A stretch of DNA of 64,000 bases. It comes from Acidobacteriota bacterium (lineage in GTDB: Bacteria; Acidobacteriota; Terriglobia; Acidiferrales; UBA7541). Both the position numbers and the translations under genes were made by a program. The notes under the pieces are model-generated. The model saw nothing but the letters and a program-made list of their open reading frames with translations. It did no database searches and was not told the DNA's origin. Shown here piece after piece: positions 36,288-44,605 of this stretch (within the stretch, counting starts at the first letter, position 1; the number at the start of each line of letters is the position of its first letter). Where the stretch lies: NCBI GenBank assembly GCA_013289585.1, contig JABCZR010000009.1, positions 1-64,000 of the forward strand, read 5' to 3'.

Positions 36288-36554
36288 TCAGCCGCCGCTC
36301 ACGGGAGGGAGGAAAGCGACTTCGTCGCCGGTGTGGAGTGGAGTGTCCCAGGCGGCGAATTCCTGGTTGCGGGAGGCGACGAGCGAAGGACGAAATTTTG
36401 CGAGCTCGGGATGGCGCGCGGCGTAAAGAGCGAAGAGTTGTTCGATGGTGGCCGCGTCGGTGGAGGCAAGGGATTCCTCGGCATGGCCGACGATTTCTTT
36501 GAGACGGCCGAAGAAGAGGACTTTGAGGCTGATAGATTGGGAAACAGTGGCCAC
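36288..36554 (-). CDS. moaD: Molybdopterin synthase sulfur-carrier subunit
   Basis: 88 residues from GTG 36554. Ubiquitin-like sulfur carrier: LKVLFFGRLKEIVG at the start, LHTGDEVAFLPPVSGG at the end with the essential C-terminal Gly-Gly that is thiocarboxylated. I chose GTG because it gives the usual about 80-90-residue length and no ATG lies in frame nearby; the upstream frame to 36833 lacks family features. It is followed by moaE after 10 bases. Upstream is a gap of nearly 300 bases containing one palindromic repeat. Confidence 0.88.
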   Translation of the reverse strand: MATVSQSISLKVLFFGRLKEIVGHAEESLASTDAATIEQLFALYAARHPELAKFRPSLVASRNQEFAAWDTPLHTGDEVAFLPPVSGG

Positions 36555-36812
36555 GGAGAAATTGTAACCTGCATGGCAGGATGGGGCTAGTGCGCAGGCT
36601 TTGGTCTGTGCTACGCGCGCAATTAAAAGAACACAGACTGAAGACGTGCTGGTGCGGCTTATGCTTCCGATGACAAACGATGTCCGAGATTTCGGCGGTT
36701 TCTTTCTCCTAGATTCATTCGAAAGATTCGAAGGCTTGACCGTGGCGAATTCGATGCGTAGCGTGCAAGCAGGGCTGGGAGTTGGTGCCAAAGTGAAGAC
36801 GGCAAAGGCAAA

Positions 36813-36831
36813 GCGGGAGCTGAGCTCCCGC
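36813..36831. repeat. Palindromic intergenic repeat, copy 1
   Basis: A 9-bp inverted repeat with a one-base loop: GCGGGAGCT at 36813-36821 and AGCTCCCGC at 36823-36831. On the minus strand it is preceded by GGAGT, as is the related element at 61626-61644. It sits 16 bases upstream of the SDR gene at 36848. A REP-like family is inferred from two copies. Confidence 0.6.
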
Positions 36832-36847
36832 ACTCCATAGGAGAAAA

Positions 36848-37762
36848 ATGAAAATCTTGGTGACGGGATCGACCGGGCTGGTAGGCAACGCGCTGGTGAG
36901 CGCGCTGGTGAAGGATGGGCACACGGTGTGCCGGCTGATGCGGCCGGAGAGCTCGGTGGCGGGTGGGACGAAGGATGGGTTTAATGTGGCGTGGAACCCG
37001 GCGACGGGGGAGTTGGGCGGCGCGGGGGTGGGCCCGGATGCGGTCGTGAATCTGGCAGGGGCGTCAATCGCGGGGGGACGATGGTCGGCGGGGCGAAAGG
37101 AGATGCTTCGGTCGAGTCGGATCGATTCAACGCGGTCGCTGGTCGGCGCGTTGGCGAAGATGAATGCGCGGCCGAGCGTGCTGGTGTCGGCTTCGGCAAT
37201 TGGGATTTATGGGAATCGCGGGGATGAAGTGCTGACGGAAGAAAGCAAAACGGGTGGGGATTTTTTGGCGGGGTTGGCGGGGGAGTGGGAGGCGGAAGCG
37301 ATGAAGGCGGAGGCGCTGGGGATTCGTGTGGTGCTGGCGCGGTTCGGGATTATTTTGGCGCGCGAGGGCGGGGCGCTGGCGAAGATGTTGACGCCGTTCA
37401 AGCTGGGAGTTGGAGGGAGGCTGGGGTCGGGGCAGCAGTGGATGTCCTGGGTGACTCTCGAAGATGTCGTGGGGATTCTGCGATTCGCGATAGAAAACGC
37501 TTCGGTGAGAGGCGCGGTAAACGTTGTGGCGCCGCAGCCGGTGCGGAACGCGGAGTTCACAAAGACGCTGACGAAAGCGCTGCACCGGCCGGCGCTCTTC
37601 CCTGCTCCGGCGTTTGCGTTGCGGCTGGCACTGGGGGAAATGGCGGACGCGCTGTTGTTGAGCAGCCAGCGGGTTTCACCACGTAAACTGGAGCAGTCGG
37701 CGTATCGCTTCCTACACGCTGACCTGACCCGCGCACTAACCGCCATCCTCTCCGTACGATGA
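36848..37762 (+). CDS. TIGR01777-type SDR epimerase (YfcH-like)
   Basis: 304 residues of the extended short-chain dehydrogenase superfamily. The nucleotide-binding glycine motif is at the very start (ILVTGSTGLVGNAL). Family-typical segments are VVNLAGASIAGGRWSAGRKEML, SASAIGIYGNRGDE, LARFGIILAREGGALAKM, and SWVTLEDVVGILRFAI. A DUF1731-like C-terminus follows (VSPRKLEQSAYRFLHADL). E. coli YfcH and human SDR39U1 belong to this group, whose substrate is unknown. The gene has strong G/C third positions and is convergent with the secreted protein gene ending at 37778. Confidence 0.9.
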   Translation: MKILVTGSTGLVGNALVSALVKDGHTVCRLMRPESSVAGGTKDGFNVAWNPATGELGGAGVGPDAVVNLAGASIAGGRWSAGRKEMLRSSRIDSTRSLVGALAKMNARPSVLVSASAIGIYGNRGDEVLTEESKTGGDFLAGLAGEWEAEAMKAEALGIRVVLARFGIILAREGGALAKMLTPFKLGVGGRLGSGQQWMSWVTLEDVVGILRFAIENASVRGAVNVVAPQPVRNAEFTKTLTKALHRPALFPAPAFALRLALGEMADALLLSSQRVSPRKLEQSAYRFLHADLTRALTAILSVR

Positions 37763-37777
37763 GCACGCTATCGGACC

Positions 37778-38392
37778 TTATTTAACTACGTTCACCGTCA
37801 CTTCGACTTTTGTTACGCGTCCAGAGACGGGGTCGGTCGCCAAGGTCGATTGGATGGTCTGACCGTCGCGGATAAACAGATCCACTTCGGTTTTAAACTG
37901 TTGGATTACCGGTTGGCTGACGAGCACTTCATTTCCGCTAATTGCGCTGGCTTTCTGACCGCTGCCGGAGGAGTACGCCGATGATCTCTCAAGATTCAAA
38001 TGTAGGTTGAACCGCCCGTTTTCCTCCTTGCTCGCCCATCCGTCGAGATTGGACCCTAAGTCGATGTATGTGAATTGCTGATTCACAGTTGAAGATTCGG
38101 ATCCAGACTTAAATGATCCCGTCACGACGGGAACGCGCAATCCCATCCGAATCGATGACTTGCTCCCTAAATGCCCCTCAGGAGCACCAACCAAGAGCGT
38201 GTAGGGCAAGCTGCTCATCTTTTTCTCGCCGTCGTACTCAGTGAAGACCACCTGCACACGCAACTCTGCGGCTTCTTTCTTGCTCTCGGCTCTCTTTTCG
38301 CTCTCTTCGGGCTTCGCCTTTTCCTGCGCTTTCACTGGCGAATGGAGCCCGGCAAAGGTACAAAACAACAAGGCGAGAATCACCTGGTTCAT
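37778..38392 (-). CDS. Secreted protein of unknown function, third gene of an ECF-sigma unit
   Basis: 204 residues from ATG 38392, with AGGAG 6 bases upstream. A signal peptide (residues 1-23, ending SPVKAQ) precedes a charged segment and a beta-rich domain: LRVQVVFTEYDGEKK, SSIRMGLRVPVVTGS, TYIDLGSNLDGWAS, then VIQQFKTEVDLFIRDGQTIQSTLATDP. The last segment recalls the beta-strand/DGQT pattern of secretin-type proteins, but no pore domain follows. It lies 55 bases after the anti-sigma factor, so it may be regulated by, or report to, that pair. No family name was recognised. Confidence 0.72.
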   Translation of the reverse strand: MNQVILALLFCTFAGLHSPVKAQEKAKPEESEKRAESKKEAAELRVQVVFTEYDGEKKMSSLPYTLLVGAPEGHLGSKSSIRMGLRVPVVTGSFKSGSESSTVNQQFTYIDLGSNLDGWASKEENGRFNLHLNLERSSAYSSGSGQKASAISGNEVLVSQPVIQQFKTEVDLFIRDGQTIQSTLATDPVSGRVTKVEVTVNVVK

Positions 38393-38447
38393 ATTTTTCT
38401 CCTGAACAGCTCTCTCATTTGCAAGACGACTCAGCCGCCTCAATGGT

Positions 38448-39131
38448 TCAACGAACGCCAGGCTGCGCGCCATCGAGCGCCTTCACATCAATTGGGGCAA
38501 GCGTGAGCGGGACAATCTGCAAGTCCTGAGACTGGTGGCCGCTTCCATCCGCCAACAGCACTTCTCCCTTCACTTCACCGCGACGCAGGCCATCGAGAAG
38601 CCGGGCAATTACGTCCGGCTGCTCGGCCGGCACAAAAGCTCGTGGTTCCTCAGGATCGGGAGAGGGATTCGCTTGATTCGGCCGGTGTCGCCGCGCGGGG
38701 TCGTACAGCAGGTGTTCTGTGGGTGGATTTCCAGGCCGTGACGCGGGGCTCTCAACGGGAAGCACGCTACTGGCTACCTGATTCGAATCGATCGGCCGCT
38801 CATTCGTCTTAAATCGCACGCCGCGGAAAGAAAGGAATCCAATGAAAAGAGCTACTGAGGCCGCGACTGCCGCCCATGCGGGAATCCAGCGGCTCTGCGG
38901 CGCGGCTGCTTGGTCAAGGCGGGCGCGGACGCGCGGCAAGAGAGAAGGTGGCATCTCGACGTTGGCCGTGGCGTGAAGGCTCGCATCAATCGAAGAAAAG
39001 AGAGATTGTTCTTCAGCAAAGGCACCGCGGCACGCGGCACAGGCAGCGAGGTGCGCGCGCAGTTCCCCTTGCGGCTCGGCACCGGTGGCGGCGGCTTCGA
39101 CTAACGCGTTTTTGTAAGGCTCACATGGCAT
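38448..39131 (-). CDS. Anti-sigma factor with zinc-finger (zf-HC2) and one transmembrane helix
   Basis: 227 residues from ATG 39131 (MPCEPYKNAL), which overlaps the sigma-factor gene by 31 bases. The N-terminal zinc-binding pattern H-x3-C-x2-C appears as LRAHLAACAACRGAF. A transmembrane helix lies near residues 83-103 (WIPAWAAVAASVALFIGF). The periplasmic part is Pro-rich and ends in a small domain (VIARLLDGLRRGEVKGEVLLAD). It should hold the ECF sigma factor at the membrane and release it on an envelope signal. Confidence 0.85.
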   Translation of the reverse strand: MPCEPYKNALVEAAATGAEPQGELRAHLAACAACRGAFAEEQSLFSSIDASLHATANVEMPPSLLPRVRARLDQAAAPQSRWIPAWAAVAASVALFIGFLSFRGVRFKTNERPIDSNQVASSVLPVESPASRPGNPPTEHLLYDPARRHRPNQANPSPDPEEPRAFVPAEQPDVIARLLDGLRRGEVKGEVLLADGSGHQSQDLQIVPLTLAPIDVKALDGAQPGVR

Positions 39132-39694
39132 CGCAACTTCTCCGCTAATTTTTTCCGGGCAACAAAAATTCTGGACTTTACGGTACCGACAGGAATGGCG
39201 AGCAACGCCGCGATTTCGTCGATGGTGTGGCCCTCCATGGCGGCCAGTAAAAGCACGAGACGCAGTTTTTCCGGCAGCTCTTCGAGGGCGCGATCGAGAT
39301 GCGTTTGAAATTCGTTTGAAGCGGCGATGTCCTCGGCGTTGGCGGGGTGCGGCTGATAGGCCGGTTGCGACCATTCCAGATCGCGCAGGTCGCGGCGCTT
39401 GGCGGAGCGCAAGCGATCGAGCGCGATGCGGAAGGAGATTCGAACGAGCCAGCCACGGAAGCGGTTGCGGTCACGCAGGCGGTGGAAACTGCGGTAGGCG
39501 CGGAGCAGGGCTTCCTGGGCAACGTCCTCGGCGTCGGCGGTATTGCGCAAGACGCCGCGCGCGACACGGTACGCCAGCGGACCGCATTCGACGAGGCGCT
39601 CTTCGAACTCGTGCCGGGCGTCAGCTTGAGCTGCTTCGCGCGACGACTCACTCCGTATGGTGCCGCCTGGCTGGATCAGAACCAGCTCCTGCAT
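39101..39694 (-). CDS. ECF-type RNA polymerase sigma factor
   Basis: 197 residues with both helical regions of group-IV sigma factors. Region 2 is AYRVARGVLRNTADAEDVAQ followed by ALLRAYRSFHRLRDRNRFRG and ISFRIALDRLRSAKRR. Region 4 is ALEELPEKLRLVLLLAAMEG with the helix-turn-helix TIDEIAALLAIPVGTVKSR. The gene overlaps the anti-sigma gene, as expected for a translationally coupled pair. Target promoters are unknown; auto-activation is usual for the family. Confidence 0.93.
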   Translation of the reverse strand: MQELVLIQPGGTIRSESSREAAQADARHEFEERLVECGPLAYRVARGVLRNTADAEDVAQEALLRAYRSFHRLRDRNRFRGWLVRISFRIALDRLRSAKRRDLRDLEWSQPAYQPHPANAEDIAASNEFQTHLDRALEELPEKLRLVLLLAAMEGHTIDEIAALLAIPVGTVKSRIFVARKKLAEKLRCHVSLTKTR

Positions 39695-39827
39695 GAGTCT
39701 TCCTGTGTGAGCGCGAGGCGCTCTCCCTCTTTGGCGGGATTCGAAGGCCCGCCCTCCCCGTACAACTACCAGACGCCGCTACCTGGAATTTGGTTCGGCG
39801 AAATAAGGCCCCTTGTGGACCGCTTGG

Positions 39828-40205
39828 CTAAATGCCTAGTTGCCCGAGGAGGGCTTCCAGGTTGGATGCATCGACGGCCACTTCGCCAGCCTCGGCTCCC
39901 TCAAGGGGGACCTTTACAGAGTCTTCGTCGAAGGCTTGAAAGAGGCGCATCTTGGCCACCGCGTACTCTTCACTGCTGGTAAGGGGACGGCCATTTTGGG
40001 CGGCCCAGGCTTCGAGGGCCGATTGGTGGACGAAAATCTTGAAGCGAAAAGCGGACTGGCGATCGACAGAAATGGCGTAGGTAAATTCGCCGCCGGAACC
40101 GCCGTTGCGCTGCGCGCGATTCCCTTCATAGAAGTAATACTGGTAGACGTAGCCGTTGGCGGCGGAGTAGCTCTTGACGCGACGGACAGCATCGGGGCGA
40201 GGCAT
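39828..40205 (-). CDS. Hypothetical cytoplasmic protein
   Basis: 125 residues from ATG 40205. No known domain was recognised. The sequence is well formed: VKSYSAANGYVYQYYFYEGN, FTYAISVDRQSAFRFKIFVH, AVAKMRLFQAFDEDS and an acidic C-terminus ending LEALLGQLGI. The aromatic-rich N-terminal third suggests a small beta-sheet domain. No Shine-Dalgarno is evident; the frame extends to 40265 without sensible residues. It is 133 bases upstream of the sigma gene on the same strand. Confidence 0.6.
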   Translation of the reverse strand: MPRPDAVRRVKSYSAANGYVYQYYFYEGNRAQRNGGSGGEFTYAISVDRQSAFRFKIFVHQSALEAWAAQNGRPLTSSEEYAVAKMRLFQAFDEDSVKVPLEGAEAGEVAVDASNLEALLGQLGI

Positions 40206-40490
40206 AAGCGGATTATTTGTTGGCGGAGCGCGGAAGTCAACGCTCCGAGGGCAGGAGAGGGGCAATCCCGAATCGGCACCCGAGCTTGGGGAACGCGTTC
40301 CGGATTGGGACAGCCTGCAAGAGCCGCCTGCAATGTCCAGACCAGCGCAGCCTGAATCACAATTCCCGCGGAAATCGAATAACTTGCAAATTTACAGTTG
40401 ATTACAAGATTAGCGTCGCAATCCCCCGCACAACACCAACTCGATATGACATAAGTTTTTCGCTGGCCCTTCGCCTGCATTGCGGAGGGT

Positions 40491-41951
40491 GTGCGGCCTC
40501 TCACGCAAATCGGGAAAAAGAAATTCGGGAGTACGCGAACCGTTTTCGTCGCGCTTCTCACGACGGGGGCATGGACGCAGGGCTGCGGCGGAGGAGGCGC
40601 AAGCTCTGCAGTGCCCCCGCCGCCACCTCCTCCTTCCATCGCGGTTACGGTGACGCCAAAGAACGGGTCGGTGCTGCTCGGAAATACGGCGACATTTTCC
40701 GCCACGGTAACAAACACGACGGATACGAGTGTGAATTGGAGTGTGAATGGCATGGCAGGCGGGAGCCCAGTCGTCTGCACCATTACACACGACGGCGTGT
40801 ACACCTCACCCGCGGATCTGCCCTCGCCCGCGAACGTGCAAATTGCGGCAACAAGCCATGCAGACGTCACGAAGTCAGATTCGGCTGCAGTGACGGTCAC
40901 GAGTGACATTTCACTTTCCGTGACGCCCAACCCAGCAAGTGTAGAGCTCGGCGCAGTTCAAGGATTTCACACGACGGTAGCGAGCAGCGGGCACCCGGAT
41001 ACGGCTGTGCGGTGGAGCGTATCGGGCGCGGGGTGCGCAAGCGGCTGCGGAGCCGTGGATGCGAGCGGGAATTATCCGGCACCGCCGATTCTTCCATCGC
41101 CGCCGAGCGTAACGCTGACGGCGCAAAGTGTGGCCGATCCTTCAAAGCAGATTTCGTCGGCTGTGTCGGTTACCAGCACATTTTCGCTGCAAATCTCCGC
41201 GCCATCGAATGTGCCGGCGGGGGGTCGGCGACGATTGTTGCAACACTGACTCCGGTTCCAGGGTCGGCGCCGAGCGAAGTGCTGGTGTGGTCCTTGAGCG
41301 GCGCGGGCTGCAGCGGAGCAAGCTGCGGAACGTTGAGCGTGGTGACGACGCAAGCGACCGGCGGAAACAGCATGCAGGCTGTGGCAACGTACACCGCGCC
41401 GGTTTCGACTCCAAACCCAAACATCGTGACGGTAGCGGTAACTCCGCAGGCGGACCCTTCGAAAGAGACCCAAGCCACGGTAGCGATCCAGGCGGGAGTC
41501 AGCGTAAGCGTTTCGCCCTCGACGGAGACGCGCTTCGAGGTGGTTGAGCGGAGCAAAGGACGGCTGCCGGGTTTGGTGACGATCCGGAGCATGGGGGGAA
41601 GAGTAGGCAGCCTGCATTCTCGAATCGATGGAGTGCCGGCGTTTCACGCAGGAGAGGAAGCGTACTTGTTTCTGTGGGGACGCGAAGGCAAGCATTGGAG
41701 GGTGGAGTTGCGCAGCGCCGGGCCCGACGCAATTTGATGGCAGCTATGAGATTGACGGCCTCGCGGTCGGGCACAGTTACACGGTTTATGCGGAGCCGCT
41801 GAATGGGGCGGTTGATCCGTCCCAGATTGGTAACGCGCTCGTTCCGCTTTGCCGAAATGCGATGACGGACGCAGGATGGCCGCCGCTGCAAGGGTGTGTG
41901 GTGCCCGCGGTGGATACGAGTTTTACTACGCGGACTCGGCCTGGGCCTTGA
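40491..41951 (+). pseudogene. Frameshifted gene for an Ig-like (BIG-type) surface lipoprotein
   Basis: Three frame segments join into one protein. Segment one (40491 to about 41218) has a signal with lipobox-like Cys (AWTQGCGGGG), a proline run and Ig-like repeats (SIAVTVTPKNGSVLLGNTATFSATVT, abbreviated; SLSVTPNPASVELG). At 41219-41224 a run of six G shifts the frame; with seven G the reading continues as SATIVATLTPVPGSAPSE. A second shift near 41715-41735 leads to FDGSYEIDGLAVGHSYTVYAEP and a stop at 41951. The gene may be inactivated, phase-variable at the G run, or affected by sequencing error. No intact copy is in the window. Confidence 0.7.
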
Positions 41952-42064
41952 GGAGAGTTTTCGGGGAACAGAGAGGAGAGAACAGAGAGCGAGATCAAAG
42001 AACAGAGATCAGGGAGCAGAGATCAGTAGCGGATGGTCTCTCATGGGTGACTGATTCTTGCGCA

Positions 42065-43381
42065 CTACACCGATCGCAATGCAGAGGTGTGAGTCCAATC
42101 GCTGGGAGTGAGCCAGCCGCCTCCAAAGAGGAGGCCGGGACCGAGCGAGGCGAGGAAAATGGGCTGGCGTCGATTTGAATCGTCCTGTAAGGCGGCGTGG
42201 AGGGCGGCGCCGCACGTGGAGGAGCCGAGATTGCCGTAAGTTCGCGCGATGGGCGGAAACTTTTTCGGGGAGACGGCGCATTGTTTTGCGAGCAGAGCGA
42301 CTAGGCGAGGGTTTGGCTGGTGAGTGGCAAAGCTTCCTACGGAATCGCGCGGGATTCCGCTGCGGAGCTCCACGGCGGCGAGAACCTTTTCCAAGCGCGT
42401 GATGGCCGCGCGGGAGAGCGCTTCGCCGTCGAATTTCACGTCGAGACCTCCCTCCCTGGTGTCATTGACCTGAATGGCAGCGGCGTACTGGCCGGCGCAG
42501 CCGAAAAGGAAATCGCCGAGCTGATAGCCCTGGTCGGCGCTGTCCGCGCGGCGAAGAAGAAAAGCGCTGGCGCCGTCGCCAAAGAGGCCGCCGAATTCGC
42601 CGGCGACGCGCGCGGGAGTCAGCGTGCGACTGTGGACGTCGGCAGTAACCACGGCGGCCGTTTGCGCCTGCCCCGAGCGAATGAGCGATTCCGCGACGGC
42701 AAACGCATGGAGCAAACCGAGGCACGCGCCGCCGACGTCGAGTGCGCCGCAATCTTCACGGAGAAGCAACCGGGAATGAAGCTGGGCGGAGAGCGAAGGA
42801 TAGTCGTGATGCGTTTCGCTGGTGGCGATGATCCAGTCGAGTTGCTGCGCTCCGCAGGAGGCAGCGCGTAGAGCCTCCTGCGCGGCGCGCGCGCCGAGCG
42901 TGAGCTCATTCTCGCCTTCGGCGGCGTAGGCGAGGGATTCGATTCCAGCGCGGCCGCGCAGTTTGCCGGGGGGCATCCCGAACGCGCGATCGACCTCTTC
43001 AGAAGGAACGATGCGCGAACCGACGGCTGCGGAACTTCCTGGAATGATTGCAGGCACCCCGTTCTTGGAAATGGGGCGCGGTGAGACATCGCGGGTCGCC
43101 CCGGAAGCGCGGGATCCACCGGTCTGAAGCGCGGCCAAAATAGCCGCGAAACTTGCGGCGCGATCGTTGAGATCGGAACCAAGTTCGCCAACGCCGCTCG
43201 CCGATTCGATGGTGCGCAGAAAACTGACCCAGCCCATGGAATCGAGAATGCCGCTCTCGATCAAATCCACATCGTCGGCGGGGAGCGGAGCGGAAAGGCC
43301 GGCCTCGCGGTGGAAGCATTCTTCGACGAGCCGGCGGAGGGGATCTTTTCCGTCAGGCCGAGAGGTGGGGAGCGGGGTCAT
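42065..43381 (-). CDS. Acyl carrier protein - ketoacyl-ACP synthase III fusion
   Basis: 438 residues from ATG 43381. Residues 1-85 look like a carrier domain: helix PLRRLVEECF, then DLIESGILDSMGWVSFL with S48 as probable phosphopantetheine site. After a short linker, residues 108-438 match FabH-type condensing enzymes: C220 (DVGGACLGLLHAF), H354 (FATHQPNPRLV) and N384 (TYGNLGSSTCG). Spacings of 134 and 30 are close to the FabH triad. FabH proteins are normally free-standing, so the in-line carrier is unusual. The ATG overlaps the previous stop (TGATG), making it the last gene of the DUF488 operon. The product could be an acylated or condensed metabolite; its substrate is unknown. Confidence 0.85.
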   Translation of the reverse strand: MTPLPTSRPDGKDPLRRLVEECFHREAGLSAPLPADDVDLIESGILDSMGWVSFLRTIESASGVGELGSDLNDRAASFAAILAALQTGGSRASGATRDVSPRPISKNGVPAIIPGSSAAVGSRIVPSEEVDRAFGMPPGKLRGRAGIESLAYAAEGENELTLGARAAQEALRAASCGAQQLDWIIATSETHHDYPSLSAQLHSRLLLREDCGALDVGGACLGLLHAFAVAESLIRSGQAQTAAVVTADVHSRTLTPARVAGEFGGLFGDGASAFLLRRADSADQGYQLGDFLFGCAGQYAAAIQVNDTREGGLDVKFDGEALSRAAITRLEKVLAAVELRSGIPRDSVGSFATHQPNPRLVALLAKQCAVSPKKFPPIARTYGNLGSSTCGAALHAALQDDSNRRQPIFLASLGPGLLFGGGWLTPSDWTHTSALRSV

Positions 43382-44094
43382 CAGAACTCCTGGAGCCACT
43401 CGTGCTTGGGGAGTGGAAAAAGAGTGTCGAGCATTAGCCAGCAGAGATCGTGAAAAGGCCTGGTGAGGCCGAGCCGGATAAAGTGATGCGGGCAAGACAT
43501 GATTTTGTAGTGAAAGTCAGAGTTCAAGAAGCGCTCGAGGCGAGCAGTGCGATTGGCGCCGCGGCCCTCGGCTAACGCGGCATCGATGAAGTCGCGCCAG
43601 TCGCGGTCGACGACGGGAAGATCGCGCAGGACTTCTCCCGAAGAGAGAGCCAGAGTAGCGCGGAGCTCGTTGGCGCAAAGTTCCAGGCGCAGGTTCTGCG
43701 TTTCGCAGCCGCAAATGGAACGTTTGGCATCGCGCGGAATCGCAAAGAGGCCGCTTCCTTTTTTATTTTCGTGGATAGCGCATCCAAAGAGATCGGGCAA
43801 GGATTGCGCAAGCTCCGACTTGCGGAGATAGACGACGGTTTCGGCTTCGGGGACGGTTGTGACTCTTGTAAATCCGCGCGTGGAGACACGGTCTTCGACG
43901 TGAGGTTTCACTCCGGAAAAAGGTGTCAGGGCACATTCGAGGATGTCGCCTCGGCGATGAGGGAAGTGCGACCAGCCGTTCGCGAAGGATGGCAGCGGGC
44001 GGATCGATTGGATTTTCTCGTTCTCCCGCTGGAGGCCGATGACACAAAATGCCGGGCCCATGCGCGTGATTTCGGTGATGAGGAGTTTGGTCAT
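43381..44094 (-). CDS. Probable dual-OB-domain protein of the DUF488 operon
   Basis: 237 residues, no enzyme motif recognised. The start, LLITEITRMGPAFCVIGL and then IQSIRPLPSF, resembles the dual OB-containing (DOB) proteins often found near DUF488 genes; this is from memory and moderate in certainty. Two short barrels could fit 1-90 and 90-200. Cysteines cluster in LFGCAIHENKKG, SICGCETQNLRLELCA and the later SCPHHFIRLGL, so a metal site is possible. The gene overlaps the upstream DUF488 gene as ATGA and the downstream fusion gene as TGATG. OB folds often bind nucleic acids, which is only a hint here. Confidence 0.65.
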   Translation of the reverse strand: MTKLLITEITRMGPAFCVIGLQRENEKIQSIRPLPSFANGWSHFPHRRGDILECALTPFSGVKPHVEDRVSTRGFTRVTTVPEAETVVYLRKSELAQSLPDLFGCAIHENKKGSGLFAIPRDAKRSICGCETQNLRLELCANELRATLALSSGEVLRDLPVVDRDWRDFIDAALAEGRGANRTARLERFLNSDFHYKIMSCPHHFIRLGLTRPFHDLCWLMLDTLFPLPKHEWLQEF

Positions 44095-44600
44095 GGCGCT
44101 GCGCCGATTTTTCCTCGCCGCGTCTTCCCCGGCTTGGTGCGCGCCGAAATCAAATGACGAATTTCGACGTCGTGGCCCTCACTGCGCCAGCGCGTGGAGA
44201 GGAGATCCGCAACGAGGCGGCGGTGGCACTGCTCGGGCTCAGCCTCGGAGCAAAGAAGCGCGACCTTGGATGGCCAGCTTGCGGTGCTGAGCGATTGCGG
44301 AACGCCACGAGCATGCATCAACGTGAGGAAGGCGGTTTCGTAAGCAGGCCAGTCCTTGTTCTTGCGATAAGTCTTGAGGAGTTCGGGAGTGGGCGCGAGA
44401 AGCGGCTCATGAACGTACTCGATGCCGGCAATTTTCTGAAGGAAATAGGAGAGGTCGGGATGCTTGGCATAACCGGAAAGCTGACCACCGCGGTTCTGAC
44501 GAATATCAATGAGCCGCTCGACTCCGGCTTCCTCAAGAAGGGCAAAGAACTCTTGCGCTGTTTTTCCCGCGAAGCCGATGGTGCAGAAGAGGTATCGCAT
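44091..44600 (-). CDS. DUF488 protein, second of the pair
   Basis: 169 residues of the DUF488 family (function unknown). Conserved features are the opening YLFCTIGFAGKTAQEF, the VERLIDIRQNRGG strand-turn, and the family hallmark LLCSEAEPEQCHRRLVADLL (C-x7-C-H-R). The C-terminus is basic (ARTKPGKTRRGKIGAAP) and could contact nucleic acid. It starts 5 bases after the first DUF488 gene stops and overlaps the next gene by 4 bases, so coordinated, near-stoichiometric expression is likely. Confidence 0.85.
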   Translation of the reverse strand: MRYLFCTIGFAGKTAQEFFALLEEAGVERLIDIRQNRGGQLSGYAKHPDLSYFLQKIAGIEYVHEPLLAPTPELLKTYRKNKDWPAYETAFLTLMHARGVPQSLSTASWPSKVALLCSEAEPEQCHRRLVADLLSTRWRSEGHDVEIRHLISARTKPGKTRRGKIGAAP

Positions 44601-44605
44601 GGCGC

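Noticed and set aside
34697-36502. 601-residue plus-strand frame over the VWFA and moaE genes
   Set aside because: Glycine-rich low-complexity shadow of two recognisable minus-strand genes.
40174-40906. Overlapping plus-strand frames before the Ig-like gene
   Set aside because: Arg/His-rich shadows that overlap the better supported frames and lack motifs.
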